In this document: positions 16,672-25,993 of the stretch, piece after piece
How positions within the stretch are numbered: the stretch's first letter is position 1
How the letters are laid out: every line of letters begins with the position of its first letter
The notes under the pieces: generated by a model
The model's input: the letters and a program-made list of their open reading frames with translations, nothing else
The model's database searches: none
What the model was told of the DNA's origin: nothing
Made by a program: the position numbers and the translations under genes
From: Nocardioides albertanoniae
GTDB taxonomy: Bacteria > Actinomycetota > Actinomycetes > Propionibacteriales > Nocardioidaceae
Reading direction: 5' to 3'
Length of the DNA stretch: 64,000 nucleotides
Assembly: GCF_006716315.1 (NCBI RefSeq)
Contig: NZ_VFOV01000001.1
Span: 3,612,501-3,676,500 of the forward strand

Positions 16672-18024
16672 ATGCTCCCCGTCACCCTCGACCGCACCTG
16701 CGGCGACCCGCTGCCCGCACAGCTCGCGAGCCAGATCCGCACGCTGGTGCTCTCCGGCACGCTCTCGACCGGTGACCGGCTGCCGTCGACGCGCGCGCTC
16801 GCCGCCGACCTGGGCGTCTCGCGCGCGGTCACCGAGCACGCCTACGACCAGCTCAGCGCGGAAGGCTGGCTCGAAGCACGCCGCGGTTCGGGCACCTTCG
16901 TCACCACCACCGGCGCGACCGGCGCGCGCCCGCAGAAGGTGACCGCTCGACCTGCACGGGCGACGCCTCGGCACCCCGGGCGGGCGCTGCCTCACCTCGA
17001 CACCGGCACTCCGTTCTTCGACCCGAGGCTGGAGCCGGGATGGCGGCGGGCATGGCGGGAGGTCTCGGCGACCACTCCCCCGCGCGGGTACGACGACCCG
17101 CGTGGCCTGCCCGAGCTCCGCGAGGCGCTGGCGGCCAGGCTCGGGCGCACCCGCGGCCTCGAGGTCCGCCCCGACGAGATCATCGTGACCGCCGGCACCA
17201 CCGACGGGCTGCGGGCGATCCTTCCCGAGCTGCGCGACGGGCCGGTCGCGGTCGAGGACCCGGGCTATCGCGCAGCGGCCGAGTCGGTGCGCATCTTCGG
17301 ACGCGAGGTCATCGACCTGCCCGCCGCGGAGACGGTCGCCGACCTGGGTGATGCTGTCGCGGCGTACCTCACGCCTGCGCATCAGCACCCGCTGGGCCGG
17401 GTGATGCCGGCGGCCGACCGGCTACGGGTGCTCGATGCCGCCCGGCGTGCGGACGCCGTGGTGATCGAGGACGACTACGACTCCGAGTTCCGCTACGACG
17501 TCGCACCGGTGCCGGCGATGGCCACCTTGGACCGCAGCCGGGTGACCTATCTCGGCACCGCGGCGAAGTCGGTCGTCCCGACGCTTCGCCTGGGCTGGCT
17601 GGTCGCCCCACCCGACCTGCACGAGCGGATCCTGCACCGCCGCACGATCACTCACTCGGGAGCCGCCTGGCCCTCGCAGCGCGCACTCCTCACGCTGCTC
17701 CGCGACGGCTGGCTCGACCGCGCCGTCCGCTCCGCCCGCCGTGTCTACGCCGAGCGCGCGCCGAGGGTGGCCGAGGCGATGAGCCCGTACGCCACGCTCG
17801 CCGGTCCGCTCGCCGGGATGTACTCCACCTGGCTCATGCCCGAGCCGGCCGCGGTCCGGGCGCGCGAGGCGGCGCGTGCGGCCGGCTTCGAGATCAACCT
17901 GCTCTCCGGCTACGCTCGCAGCAGCGGTCTGACCGGCCTGGTGATCGGGTTCGGCGGGGTCAGTGACGACGAGCTCGACGCCGCGCTCGACGCGGTCACC
18001 GGCGCGCTCGGACCGAGGTCCTAG
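16672..18024 (+). CDS. MocR-type GntR regulator with aminotransferase-like PLP domain
   Basis: A 450-residue fusion. Residues 12-78 are a GntR winged helix (LVLSGTLSTGDRLPSTRALA ... GWLEARRGSGTFV). Residues about 105-450 are a fold-type I aminotransferase domain. The PLP lysine is Lys299 in TAAKSVVPTLRLGW, with the conserved EDDYDSEFRYD upstream. Such regulators use PLP as effector and often control vitamin B6 genes (PdxR) or neighbouring genes. It is divergent from the flavin-binding gene and shares a 73-base promoter region with it. The last 4 bases overlap the convergent zinc-protein gene. PdxR identity is likely but not proven. Confidence 0.88.
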   Translation: MLPVTLDRTCGDPLPAQLASQIRTLVLSGTLSTGDRLPSTRALAADLGVSRAVTEHAYDQLSAEGWLEARRGSGTFVTTTGATGARPQKVTARPARATPRHPGRALPHLDTGTPFFDPRLEPGWRRAWREVSATTPPRGYDDPRGLPELREALAARLGRTRGLEVRPDEIIVTAGTTDGLRAILPELRDGPVAVEDPGYRAAAESVRIFGREVIDLPAAETVADLGDAVAAYLTPAHQHPLGRVMPAADRLRVLDAARRADAVVIEDDYDSEFRYDVAPVPAMATLDRSRVTYLGTAAKSVVPTLRLGWLVAPPDLHERILHRRTITHSGAAWPSQRALLTLLRDGWLDRAVRSARRVYAERAPRVAEAMSPYATLAGPLAGMYSTWLMPEPAAVRAREAARAAGFEINLLSGYARSSGLTGLVIGFGGVSDDELDAALDAVTGALGPRS

Positions 18025-18278
18025 GCCTCGTCGTCGATCAGGTCGAAGAGGTTCTCCAGCCCGTCGGGGTCATCCTCTCCCCCGCCGACCGCCCATCCCG
18101 ATCCCGTACGCCGCAGCTGCACGCCGTCGAGCCGGCACGACTGCCCGGCCTTGTGCGCATAGTGCGCCGTGCGGGTGCGTGGCCGGCGCAGCACCAGCGC
18201 GTTTCCGCACGCCGGACACATCGCCCAGTCGGTCGACCTCTCGTCCGTCGCCATCTGCAGCTCGTCTGCCTCGTCCAC
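18021..18278 (-). CDS. Small zinc-ribbon-like protein of unknown function
   Basis: About 85 residues from GTG 18278, chosen because TAGATT stands 7 bases before it; a start at 18305 would add 9 residues. The centre reads CPACGNALVLRRPRTRTAHYAH followed by a later Cys, a CxxC...HxxH...C pattern. This resembles the zinc finger at the N-terminus of CoiA-like nucleases, but no nuclease domain follows. The C-terminus is acidic. Function is unknown. It is convergent with the MocR gene (4-base overlap) and downstream of DUF4233 by 27 bases. Confidence 0.6.
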   Translation of the reverse strand: MDEADELQMATDERSTDWAMCPACGNALVLRRPRTRTAHYAHKAGQSCRLDGVQLRRTGSGWAVGGGEDDPDGLENLFDLIDDEA

Positions 18279-18285
18279 GGCGACC

Positions 18286-18291
18286 AATCTA
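18286..18291 (-). promoter_or_regulatory. -10 hexamer TAGATT before the small zinc protein
   Basis: TAGATT on the minus strand ends 7 bases before GTG 18278. The same hexamer stands 6 bases before GTG 38209. It is a leaderless candidate that decides the start. Confidence 0.45.
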
Positions 18292-18305
18292 CCGGTGCGC
18301 GTCAC

Positions 18306-18764
18306 TCAGGGGCGTGAGGCGGAGTCGTCGGAGACGGCGTCGTCCGATGCGTCCGCGTCGTCCGAAGCACCCTGTTCGGCTGCCTCTTCTCGCGCGATGA
18401 TCCGGTCGAGCTCGGCGAAGGCGGCAGCACGCTCGCGATCGATCTTGCGACCGAGCAGATCGCCCATGCCCCACAGGATCGCGAAGATCACGCCGATGAC
18501 GAACATGATCGAGATCAGGAAGCCCATCGCGATCGCGACGACCTGGAGCGCCCAGCCGAGCCAGTAGGCCCACGGACGCCGCAGCATCCCGGCGACCAGG
18601 ATGCAGGCGACGAAGAACCCCAGCCCGAGAGGCACGGCCAGACCGGCGGACACCCCGCCGATCGAGATCATCACCGGCGAGGCCAGCGCGACCGCGAGGC
18701 CCTCCATCGACACGATCGCGGCACACATGCCGCGTCGCGGCGACTTCTCCCGCTCACTGGCCAT
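18306..18764 (-). CDS. DUF4233 membrane protein
   Basis: A 152-residue protein with about four membrane segments (MEGLAVALASPVMIS, GLAVPLGLGFFVACILVAG, WLGWALQVVAIAMGFLI, FVIGVIFAILWGM) and an acidic Asp/Ser-rich C-terminal tail. The family is known from its fixed place just after folC in actinobacteria, and no biochemical role is known. The ATG at 18764 lies inside the end of folC (11-base overlap), so the two are probably co-translated. The longer frame upstream is a shadow of folC. Confidence 0.85.
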   Translation of the reverse strand: MASEREKSPRRGMCAAIVSMEGLAVALASPVMISIGGVSAGLAVPLGLGFFVACILVAGMLRRPWAYWLGWALQVVAIAMGFLISIMFVIGVIFAILWGMGDLLGRKIDRERAAAFAELDRIIAREEAAEQGASDDADASDDAVSDDSASRP

Positions 18765-20256
18765 CGGTGCGGCCCTCCGTGTCGTCAGCGCCGAGGTCAT
18801 CGGTGCCGAGGTCGCTGGTGTCCAGGTCGTCGGTGTCCAGGTAGGCGGCCAGCTCCGGGTCGGTGGTCGGCACGACCCGGGCGGTCGGCGCGGCACCGGC
18901 GGCCTCGCCACGACCGCCCAGCAGCGTACGTGCTTCGCCTGCGGTCACCACGGAGCCGGTCACCAGCACCGCTCCCTCGGAGATCGAGCCGCCGCCGGAG
19001 GACTCCGAGAGGCCGATCGCGGCGTCGATGGCGTCGGCCAGGCGAGGCACGACCGAGACCCGGTCCTCGCCGTAGAGCTCGACGGCGGCCTTCCCGAGCT
19101 CGACCGCCGGGAGCGCGCGCTCGGTGGAGTTCTGGGTGACCACGAGGTGCTCGAGATGGGGCTCGAAGACCGCGAGGAGGCCGTCGGCGTCCTTGTCGGC
19201 CATCACTCCGATGACACCGACGACGCCGGAGAAGGAGAAGGAGTCTTCGAGCGCCTCGACGGTCGCCTCGGCGCCGGCCGGGTTGTGGGCGGCGTCGAGC
19301 AGCACCGTCGGCGAGGCCCGCACGATCTCCAGCCGCGCCGGCGAGTCGGCCTTGGCGAACGCGTCGCGCACCACCTCGTCGGCGAGCACGGTCTCACCGA
19401 GGAACGCCTCCACGGCGGCCAGCGCCGTCGCCGCGTTCTGCGCCTGGTGAGCGCCGTAGAGCGGCAGGAAGACGTCCTCGTAGGTCGCCCGCAGCCCGCG
19501 CAGCGTGAGGATCTGCCCGCCGACCGCCGGCGTGCGTGAGACCACGGCGAAGTCGGTGCCCTCCCACAGCAGTCGCGCCCCGACCTCGGCCGCGTGCTGG
19601 TCGATCACCGCGGCGACGTCGACGGACTGCTCGCTGACGACGGCGACCGCGCCGGGCTTGATGATCCCGGACTTCTCACGGGCGATCGCGACGGGAGTCT
19701 CACCGAGATACTTGGCATGGTCGACGGCGATCGGGGTCAGCACGGCCACGTCGGCGTCGGCGACGTTGGTCGCGTCCCAGCCACCGCCCAGCCCGACCTC
19801 GACGACGGCGACGTCGACCGGCGCCTCGGCGAACTTCGCGTAGGCCATCCCCACCATCGTCTCGAAGAAGGAGAGCGGGTGCGGCTGGTCGTCGTCGACC
19901 ATGCCGAGGTAGTGCGCGACGTCGTTGAAGGCCGCCACGAACTCCTCGTCGGTCAGGGACTCGCCGTCGACCGCGATCCGCTCGTTGATCCGCTCCACGT
20001 GCGGGGAGGTGAACCGACCGGTGCGCAGGTCGAGCGACCGCAGCAGCGTGTCGATCATCCGCGACGTCGACGTCTTGCCGTTGGTGCCGGTCAGCTGGAT
20101 GATCCGGAAGGCGCTCTGCGGGTCACCGAGGATCTCGAGCAGCGCCCGGATCCGGTCCAGGGACGGCTCGAGCCGGGTCTCGGGCCAGCGCGACTGCAGC
20201 GCTTCCCAGACCTCTTCGATCGTGGCCGCCAGGCGCGGCGAGGGAGTCTCACTCAT
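18754..20256 (-). CDS. folC: Dihydrofolate synthase / folylpolyglutamate synthase
   Basis: A 500-residue Mur-ligase-family enzyme that adds glutamate to dihydropteroate and to folates with ATP. Landmarks are the P-loop IQLTGTNGKTSTSRMI, the FTSPHVERINERI signature, VVEVGLGGGWDATNV and LDAAHNPAGAEA. The C-terminal 50 residues are an unusual acidic tail (DTDDLDTSDLGTDDLGADD), longer than in most FolC. ATG 20256 is preceded by TAGACT at 8 bases, so the GGAGG lying 2 bases away may not act as a ribosome site. It is followed by the overlapping DUF4233 gene. Confidence 0.95.
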   Translation of the reverse strand: MSETPSPRLAATIEEVWEALQSRWPETRLEPSLDRIRALLEILGDPQSAFRIIQLTGTNGKTSTSRMIDTLLRSLDLRTGRFTSPHVERINERIAVDGESLTDEEFVAAFNDVAHYLGMVDDDQPHPLSFFETMVGMAYAKFAEAPVDVAVVEVGLGGGWDATNVADADVAVLTPIAVDHAKYLGETPVAIAREKSGIIKPGAVAVVSEQSVDVAAVIDQHAAEVGARLLWEGTDFAVVSRTPAVGGQILTLRGLRATYEDVFLPLYGAHQAQNAATALAAVEAFLGETVLADEVVRDAFAKADSPARLEIVRASPTVLLDAAHNPAGAEATVEALEDSFSFSGVVGVIGVMADKDADGLLAVFEPHLEHLVVTQNSTERALPAVELGKAAVELYGEDRVSVVPRLADAIDAAIGLSESSGGGSISEGAVLVTGSVVTAGEARTLLGGRGEAAGAAPTARVVPTTDPELAAYLDTDDLDTSDLGTDDLGADDTEGRTDGQ

Positions 20257-20264
20257 CACCTCCG

Positions 20265-20270
20265 AGTCTA
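20265..20270 (-). promoter_or_regulatory. -10 hexamer TAGACT before folC
   Basis: TAGACT on the minus strand ends 8 bases before the folC ATG. The intervening CGGAGGTG is too close to the ATG to be a normal Shine-Dalgarno, which favours a leaderless start. Confidence 0.45.
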
Positions 20271-20392
20271 GTTCCGACCCGACAGCGACTCCCCATCCGC
20301 ACCCGCGAGCACCCGTTTCCCAGCCGATCGCCCGACCCGATAGCCTCCACGTGATCTCGGACTGACCCTCGACCCCCACTAGGTCCTCCACC

Positions 20393-22216
20393 ATGCGTAC
20401 GCTCCGGGCCGCGCTCGCGGTCTTGCTCCTGGCCGCCGTGTTCGTCCCGGCGGCCATGGCGTTGCTCGGCCGACGGGTGTTCACCCGAGGTGGCGACGAG
20501 CCCGCGAAGAGGTTCGACGGGCTCCTCCTGACCGAGCAGGACCAGCCCGGCCTGTGGGCGGAGGTGCGCGAGCTGGCCTCCTCCACGGCGACCCGCGCCC
20601 CCGACGAGATCCTCCTGGTGCCGGACGTCAACGCGGCGGTCAGCGAGGAGACCCAGCCGTTCGGTCTGGGGTCGAGCACCCGGCGCATGTTCCTGGGCGC
20701 GCCCCTGCTCCAAGGGGTCTCCCGCAACCAGCTCCGCGCGGTGCTGGCCCACGAGCTGGGTCACCACAGCACCACCCACTCCCGCGTGGGCGGGATCATC
20801 CACCGCGGTCGGCTCGCGGTCGCCGAGATCGCCGCCGGGCTCACCAACCCGCTGCTGAAGCGGCCGTTTCGCACGTACGCCCGGATCTTCTTCGCCCTCA
20901 CCCGGCCGCTCGCGCACTCCCACGAGATCCACGCCGACCGGCTCAGCGCGAAGGTCGTCGGCGCGCGCACCGCGGCGATCACGCTGCAGACCCTCCCGGC
21001 GCTCGACGCGGCGTGGCGCATCTATCTGGAGCAGTACGTCGAGGTCGGCGCCCCCTACGGCCTGCGGCCGACGAGCCTCTTCGACAACTTCACCCGGATG
21101 ATGAGCGACCCCGGACGCCTCGACCAGCTCTCCCGTCTCAGCGCCGAGCTGCCCGAGACGAACGCCTCGGCCTACGACTCGCATCCACCGCTGCGCGAGC
21201 GGGTCGATCGGCTGGAGGCGATGGCCCACGCCGAGTCTGCCGCCGGAGACATCTTCCACGCCGACTCCTCCGGCAACGCCACCAACATCCTGCGCTACCC
21301 CTCGCAGAGGTTCCTCGCTCTCGAGGACCAGATGTTCGCCGGATCCGGGCTCACTCCCGCGCCCATGGCCGAGATCGTCACCCTCGCCGGGGCTCGGTCG
21401 GCGGCGCAGAACTCCGAGACCCTGCTGGGCACGATGCGGCAGAACCAGATCGCGCCGGCGACCCTGCGCGGTGCCCTCGACCTGATCGCCTCCGGCAACG
21501 TCGGCACGCTCCTGGATCTCGTCGACGGTGGAGGCGAAGGGGTCGCGGCCAGGCAGAGCGTCATCATCCGTCTCCTCGCCTCCACGATCGCCCACGAGCT
21601 GGTCAGCGAGGGCCGTGCCCGCTACGAGCTGAGCTGGTCGGGCCCCGCGCGTCTGGTCGACGCCACCGGACAGGCGCTCGACCCAGACGAGCTCGCCCAC
21701 GACGCCGTCGGCTCGCCCGGCTACGCCGCGGCGCTGCGCGCGTGGATGCTTCAGCTCGACACCGCCGTCGACGACGATCCGTCCGCCCAGCCGGCCGATG
21801 AGGTGCAGACCCGCGCGCCGGGCGGCTACCTCGGCGCCTTGGCGCCCGTGTCCGGCGACGGCGTCCGTACGTTGCTGGCGACCGACGCCGGCCTGATCCT
21901 GCTCAAGCCCTCCAGCTCCGACCGCCTGGCGACCGGCGTGGCCTCGATGACCGCCGGGTCCTCCGGCAAGAAGCTGATCCACCGCGCTCTCGCCAGGCCA
22001 CCCGCCGAGCTGGCCTCCTCCCCCAACGCCACCTTCCTGGCCTGGGACCAGATCCGCGCCGTCCACCTCAAGCAGGGCTCCTCCCACCGCTCCGCGGACA
22101 TCACCACCGCGACCGGCCACGGCTGGTCGTTGCACTGGACCCAGTCGGCCGAGTCCGAAGGCGACCTCTGGCCCGTCATCGACCACCACCTCGGCCGACG
22201 CTTCACCCTCGACTGA
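20393..22216 (+). CDS. M48 family metalloprotease
   Basis: A 607-residue protein with an N-terminal membrane segment (residues 5-26). The zinc motif HELGH is at residues 120-124 (VLAHELGHHSTTHS), and the third ligand is Glu178 in HSHEIHADRLSA, as in the HtpX/Ste24 clan. The second half, about residues 320-607, has no recognised domain and ends in a PH-like stretch (LLKPSSSDRL ... HGWSLHWTQS). It probably handles membrane or envelope proteins. It is divergent from folC with 136 bases between. TAGGTC 7 bases before the ATG is a weak leaderless candidate. Confidence 0.85.
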   Translation: MRTLRAALAVLLLAAVFVPAAMALLGRRVFTRGGDEPAKRFDGLLLTEQDQPGLWAEVRELASSTATRAPDEILLVPDVNAAVSEETQPFGLGSSTRRMFLGAPLLQGVSRNQLRAVLAHELGHHSTTHSRVGGIIHRGRLAVAEIAAGLTNPLLKRPFRTYARIFFALTRPLAHSHEIHADRLSAKVVGARTAAITLQTLPALDAAWRIYLEQYVEVGAPYGLRPTSLFDNFTRMMSDPGRLDQLSRLSAELPETNASAYDSHPPLRERVDRLEAMAHAESAAGDIFHADSSGNATNILRYPSQRFLALEDQMFAGSGLTPAPMAEIVTLAGARSAAQNSETLLGTMRQNQIAPATLRGALDLIASGNVGTLLDLVDGGGEGVAARQSVIIRLLASTIAHELVSEGRARYELSWSGPARLVDATGQALDPDELAHDAVGSPGYAAALRAWMLQLDTAVDDDPSAQPADEVQTRAPGGYLGALAPVSGDGVRTLLATDAGLILLKPSSSDRLATGVASMTAGSSGKKLIHRALARPPAELASSPNATFLAWDQIRAVHLKQGSSHRSADITTATGHGWSLHWTQSAESEGDLWPVIDHHLGRRFTLD

Positions 22217-22259
22217 CCCGTCGAGTCGGTCAGAACGGGCCGACTCGGCGTGAGCTGGG

Positions 22260-23135
22260 TCAGGCGCGGAGGAGCGTGTGGTTGGCCATGTCGACGACCG
22301 GGCGATAGCCGATCTTGGCGTAGACGTGGTTGGAGATCGGGTTGTCGACGTCGGTGAACAGGCACAGCCGCGTGCCGTCGGCGGCCAGGAGCCGGGAGGA
22401 CTCGGCGGTCACGGCGGTGCCGTAGCCGTGGCCGCGTCGCTCCTCGGGGGTGTAGACCGGGGCGACGCGCGCGACGCCGTGCGCCGGCGGGGTCGCGCCC
22501 GCCAGGGAGACGATGTCGCCGTCGACCTCCCACAGCAGCAGGAACTCGTCGATCTTGCGGCGTACGTCGTCCTCGGACGGCACAGCGTGCTCGTGGGCAT
22601 AGTCGGGATTCTCCGACTGGTCCCGAGCCGCGCGCCCGAAGTCGCTCAGCCATCGCCGGCACAGGTCGAGATCGGCGTACGTCGCCGGTCGAGCTCGCCC
22701 CGGCACGTCTGCCGGCATCTCGAGCGTGCCGAGCTCGTGCAGGCGCGAGGCCATCGCGACGCTCACCCGCCCGCCGGCGAGGCGGACCGTCTCCTCGGCG
22801 ACGATGCGCGCTGCGGGCAGCGCGCCGTTGGCCCCACCGGCGTACTCACCTCGGGCGTGCAGCTGCCGCGCCAGCTCGATGGCCGCCTCCTCCGGCATCG
22901 GGCACACGTAGAGCGGGTACGGCTCGAACGGTGCCGTGCGCATCGCCGCCCCCACGACTCGACCGGCCTCACGAGCGACGGCGAACCACTCGTACGGCCC
23001 ACCCAGCCCCGCCCCACCTGCCACGCGCGCCGCGTTCGTGGCGAGCACGCTGGTCACGACCGGTTCCTCGGCGAGATAGTCCGCAGCGACGGCGAGGAAC
23101 TCGGCTGGATCGGTGCAGAACTCGACGGTGACCAT
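22260..23135 (-). CDS. GNAT family N-acetyltransferase
   Basis: A 291-residue protein. The C-terminal half is a GNAT domain: APVYTPEERRGHGYGTAVTAESSRLLA holds the acetyl-CoA loop R-G-H-G-Y-G, followed by LFTDVDNPISNHVYAKIGYRPV. The N-terminal 130 residues may be a second, degenerate GNAT copy, as in FR47-like proteins. The substrate is unknown. ATG 23135 is chosen; the open frame to 23348 runs antisense through the start of valS. It is divergent from valS with 79 bases between. Confidence 0.85.
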   Translation of the reverse strand: MVTVEFCTDPAEFLAVAADYLAEEPVVTSVLATNAARVAGGAGLGGPYEWFAVAREAGRVVGAAMRTAPFEPYPLYVCPMPEEAAIELARQLHARGEYAGGANGALPAARIVAEETVRLAGGRVSVAMASRLHELGTLEMPADVPGRARPATYADLDLCRRWLSDFGRAARDQSENPDYAHEHAVPSEDDVRRKIDEFLLLWEVDGDIVSLAGATPPAHGVARVAPVYTPEERRGHGYGTAVTAESSRLLAADGTRLCLFTDVDNPISNHVYAKIGYRPVVDMANHTLLRA

Positions 23136-23200
23136 GCCCGAAGCATGACGAGTCGGCTGTGCCGGGCTCAACCGGTTTCGCGCCAGCCAGCGTGCGCCCA

Positions 23201-23206
23201 TAGGAT
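23201..23206 (+). promoter_or_regulatory. -10 hexamer TAGGAT before valS
   Basis: TAGGAT ends 8 bases before the valS ATG and there is no purine-rich ribosome site. It is a leaderless candidate. Confidence 0.5.
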
Positions 23207-23214
23207 TTGGTCTT

Positions 23215-25845
23215 ATGACTGAGACCACGCCCACGCAGACCGCACCGGAGACGACTACGCCCGCTGAACAGCGCGTAGTCGCCGTACCGGACAAGCCGGT
23301 CCTCGAGGGCCTGGAGGCCAAGTGGGCCGAGCAGTGGAAGAACGACAAGACCTACGCGTTCGACCGCACCCAGCCCCGCGAGAACGTCTACTCGATCGAC
23401 ACCCCGCCGCCGACCGTCTCCGGCAGCCTGCACGTCGGTCACGTCTTCTCCTACACCCACCCCGACCTGATCGCCCGCTTCCAGCGGATGAACGGCAAGT
23501 CGGTCTTCTACCCGATCGGCTGGGACGACAACGGCCTGCCCACCGAGCGCCGGGTGCAGAACTACTTCGGCGTCCGCTGCGACCCGAGCCTGCCCTACGA
23601 CCCCGACTTCACCCCGCCGGAGAAGCCGGACCCGAAGCGCCAGATCTCGATCAGCCGGCCCAACTTCGTCGAGCTGTGCAACCAGCTCGTCGTCGAGGAC
23701 GAGAAGGTCTTCGAAGACCTGTGGCGCACGCTGGGGCTCTCCTTCGACTGGGACCAGCAGTACACGACCATCGGCAAGGCCTCCCAGACCGCCTCGCAGA
23801 AGGCGTTCCTGCGCAACCTGTCCCGCGGTGAGGCCTATCTGCAGGAGGCGCCGACCCTGTGGGACGTCACCTTCCAGACCGCCGTCGCCCAGGCCGAGCT
23901 CGAGGCCAAGGACTACGCCGGCTTCTTCCACCGCGTCGCCTTCCACAAGGCTGACGGCACCCCGGTCCACATCGAGACCACTCGTCCCGAGCTGATCCCG
24001 AGCGTCGTCGCGCTGATCGCGCACCCCGACGACGACCGTTACAAGGAGCTGTTCGGCTCCACCGTGACCAGCCCGATCTTCGGCGTCGAGATCCCCGTCC
24101 TGGCCCACGAGGCCGCCGAGATGGACAAGGGCGCCGGCATCGCGATGTGCTGCACCTGGGGTGACCTCACCGACGTGCAGTGGTGGCGCGAGCTCAACCT
24201 GCCCGCCCGTGCCCTGATCGGCCGCGACGGTCGCTTCTCCCGCGAGACCCCGGAGTGGATCACCGGCGAGGCCGGCATCGCCGCGTACGAGGATCTCAAG
24301 GGCAAGACCGTCCACTCCGCCCGCGAGGCGGTCGTCGCGAAGATCATCGAGTCGGGTGACCTCGACGGCGAGCCGAAGAAGACCCAGCGGATGGCCAACT
24401 TCTACGAGCGTGGCGACAAGCCGCTCGAGATCGTCGCCAGCCGCCAGTGGTACATCACCAACGGCGGTCGCAACCCCGACCTGCGCCAGAAGCTGCTCAG
24501 CCGCGGCCGCGAGCTGACCTGGCTGCCCGAGCACATGCGCCACCGCTACGACAACTGGGTCGGCGGCCTCAACGGCGACTGGCTGATCTCCCGCCAGCGC
24601 TTCTTCGGCATCCCCTTCCCGGTCTGGTACGCCCTCGACGCGGAGGGCAACCCCGACTACGACAAGCCGCTGCTGCCCACCGAGGAGCAGCTGCCGATCG
24701 ACCCGTCCACCGACGTCCCGGCCGGTTACGAGGAGGCCCAGCGCGGCAAGCCCGGCGGCTTCCAGGGCGACCCCGACGTGATGGACACCTGGGCGACCTC
24801 CTCGCTGACCCCGCAGATCGCCGGCGGCTGGGAGTCCGACCCCGACCTGTTCAACCGGGTCTACCCGATGGACCTGTGCACCCAGAGCCACGAGATCATC
24901 CGCACCTGGCTCTTCGGCCGCATCGTCCGCGCCAGCCTCGAGGACGGCACCGTCCCGTGGAGCCACGCGATGATCGCCGGCTGGATCCTCGACCCCGACC
25001 GCAAGAAGATGTCGAAGTCGAAGGGCAACGTGGTCGTCCCGACCGAGATCCTCGACAAGTTCGGTGCCGACGCGGTCCGCTGGCGCGCGGCCCTGACCCG
25101 CCCGGGCATGGACTCGCCGTTCGACGAGACCCAGATGAAGGTCGGACGCCGCCTGGCGATGAAGATCCTCAACGCCTCCAAGTTCGTCCTCGGCAACGTC
25201 GGGGCCAACAAGCTCAACCCGGTGGCGATCACCCAGCCCGTCGACTGCTCGCTGATGGCCCGCCTCAAGGAGACGATCACCAAGTCGACCGACGCCTTCG
25301 CCGCCTACGACTACGCGACCGCGCTGGAGACCTCGGAGAAGTTCTTCTGGGAGTTCTGCGACGACTACCTCGAGCTGGTCAAGGAGCGGGCCTACGACGA
25401 GGAGGGCGGCACCGCGACCGAGTCCGCTCGCGCGACGCTGGCCACCGCCCTGCACGTGCAGCTGCGTCTGCTCGCGCCGTTCCTGCCCTACGTGACCGAG
25501 GAGGTCTGGTCGTGGTGGCAGACCGGTTCGATCCACACCTCCTCGTGGCCGCGTGAGCTCGAGCTCGGCACCGCGGCCGCGGCCGACCCGTCGGCGCTCG
25601 ACGCCGTCGCGGCAACCCTGACCGGCATCCGCGGGGCGAAGTCGACCGCGAAGGTGAAGATGCGTCACCCGCTGGCCAAGGCCGAGGTCACCGGGCCGGC
25701 CAAGCTCATCAAGGACGCCGAGGCCGCCGCCTCGGACCTCAAGCGGGTCGGCAACATCACCGGCGACCTGTTCTTCACCGTCGACGAGAGCGCGACCGAG
25801 CTCAGCGTCACCGCCGAGCTCGCCGAGCTGCCCGACGAGGCCTGA
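23215..25845 (+). CDS. valS: Valyl-tRNA synthetase
   Basis: An 876-residue class I aminoacyl-tRNA synthetase that charges tRNA-Val. The HIGH motif is HVGH at residues 73-76 ([17 protein letters not shown]) and KMSKS is at 598-602. The CP1 editing domain lies between ([20 protein letters not shown]), then the anticodon-binding domain. The long C-terminal coiled coil of E. coli ValS is not evident, which is common in this actinobacterial type. A perfect 15-bp terminator follows 33 bases after the stop. No T-box was seen upstream. Confidence 0.97.
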   Translation: MTETTPTQTAPETTTPAEQRVVAVPDKPVLEGLEAKWAEQWKNDKTYAFDRTQPRENVYSIDTPPPTVSGSLHVGHVFSYTHPDLIARFQRMNGKSVFYPIGWDDNGLPTERRVQNYFGVRCDPSLPYDPDFTPPEKPDPKRQISISRPNFVELCNQLVVEDEKVFEDLWRTLGLSFDWDQQYTTIGKASQTASQKAFLRNLSRGEAYLQEAPTLWDVTFQTAVAQAELEAKDYAGFFHRVAFHKADGTPVHIETTRPELIPSVVALIAHPDDDRYKELFGSTVTSPIFGVEIPVLAHEAAEMDKGAGIAMCCTWGDLTDVQWWRELNLPARALIGRDGRFSRETPEWITGEAGIAAYEDLKGKTVHSAREAVVAKIIESGDLDGEPKKTQRMANFYERGDKPLEIVASRQWYITNGGRNPDLRQKLLSRGRELTWLPEHMRHRYDNWVGGLNGDWLISRQRFFGIPFPVWYALDAEGNPDYDKPLLPTEEQLPIDPSTDVPAGYEEAQRGKPGGFQGDPDVMDTWATSSLTPQIAGGWESDPDLFNRVYPMDLCTQSHEIIRTWLFGRIVRASLEDGTVPWSHAMIAGWILDPDRKKMSKSKGNVVVPTEILDKFGADAVRWRAALTRPGMDSPFDETQMKVGRRLAMKILNASKFVLGNVGANKLNPVAITQPVDCSLMARLKETITKSTDAFAAYDYATALETSEKFFWEFCDDYLELVKERAYDEEGGTATESARATLATALHVQLRLLAPFLPYVTEEVWSWWQTGSIHTSSWPRELELGTAAAADPSALDAVAATLTGIRGAKSTAKVKMRHPLAKAEVTGPAKLIKDAEAAASDLKRVGNITGDLFFTVDESATELSVTAELAELPDEA

Positions 25846-25878
25846 CGAGGCCCCCGCGAGGCACGAGAGCAGAAACGG

Positions 25879-25912
25879 AGCAGGCCCCGGACCAGATGGT
25901 CCGGGGCCTGCT
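25879..25912 (+). terminator. Terminator after valS
   Basis: AGCAGGCCCCGGACC (25879-25893) and GGTCCGGGGCCTGCT (25898-25912) form a perfect 15-bp stem with loop AGAT. There is no strong T tract. It also lies 82 bases after the end of the convergent gene at 25994 and may serve both. Confidence 0.85.
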
Positions 25913-25993
25913 GCGTCCCTCACTCCGGCGAGCGCCCGGGGGGATCGCTCGGCCGGTCACTCTGGCGTGGTGCTGGTCGCCGTCGCGAGTGAT

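Noticed and set aside
22969..25923. A 984-codon minus-strand frame opposite valS
   Set aside because: Antisense shadow; valS has complete class I synthetase motifs on the other strand.
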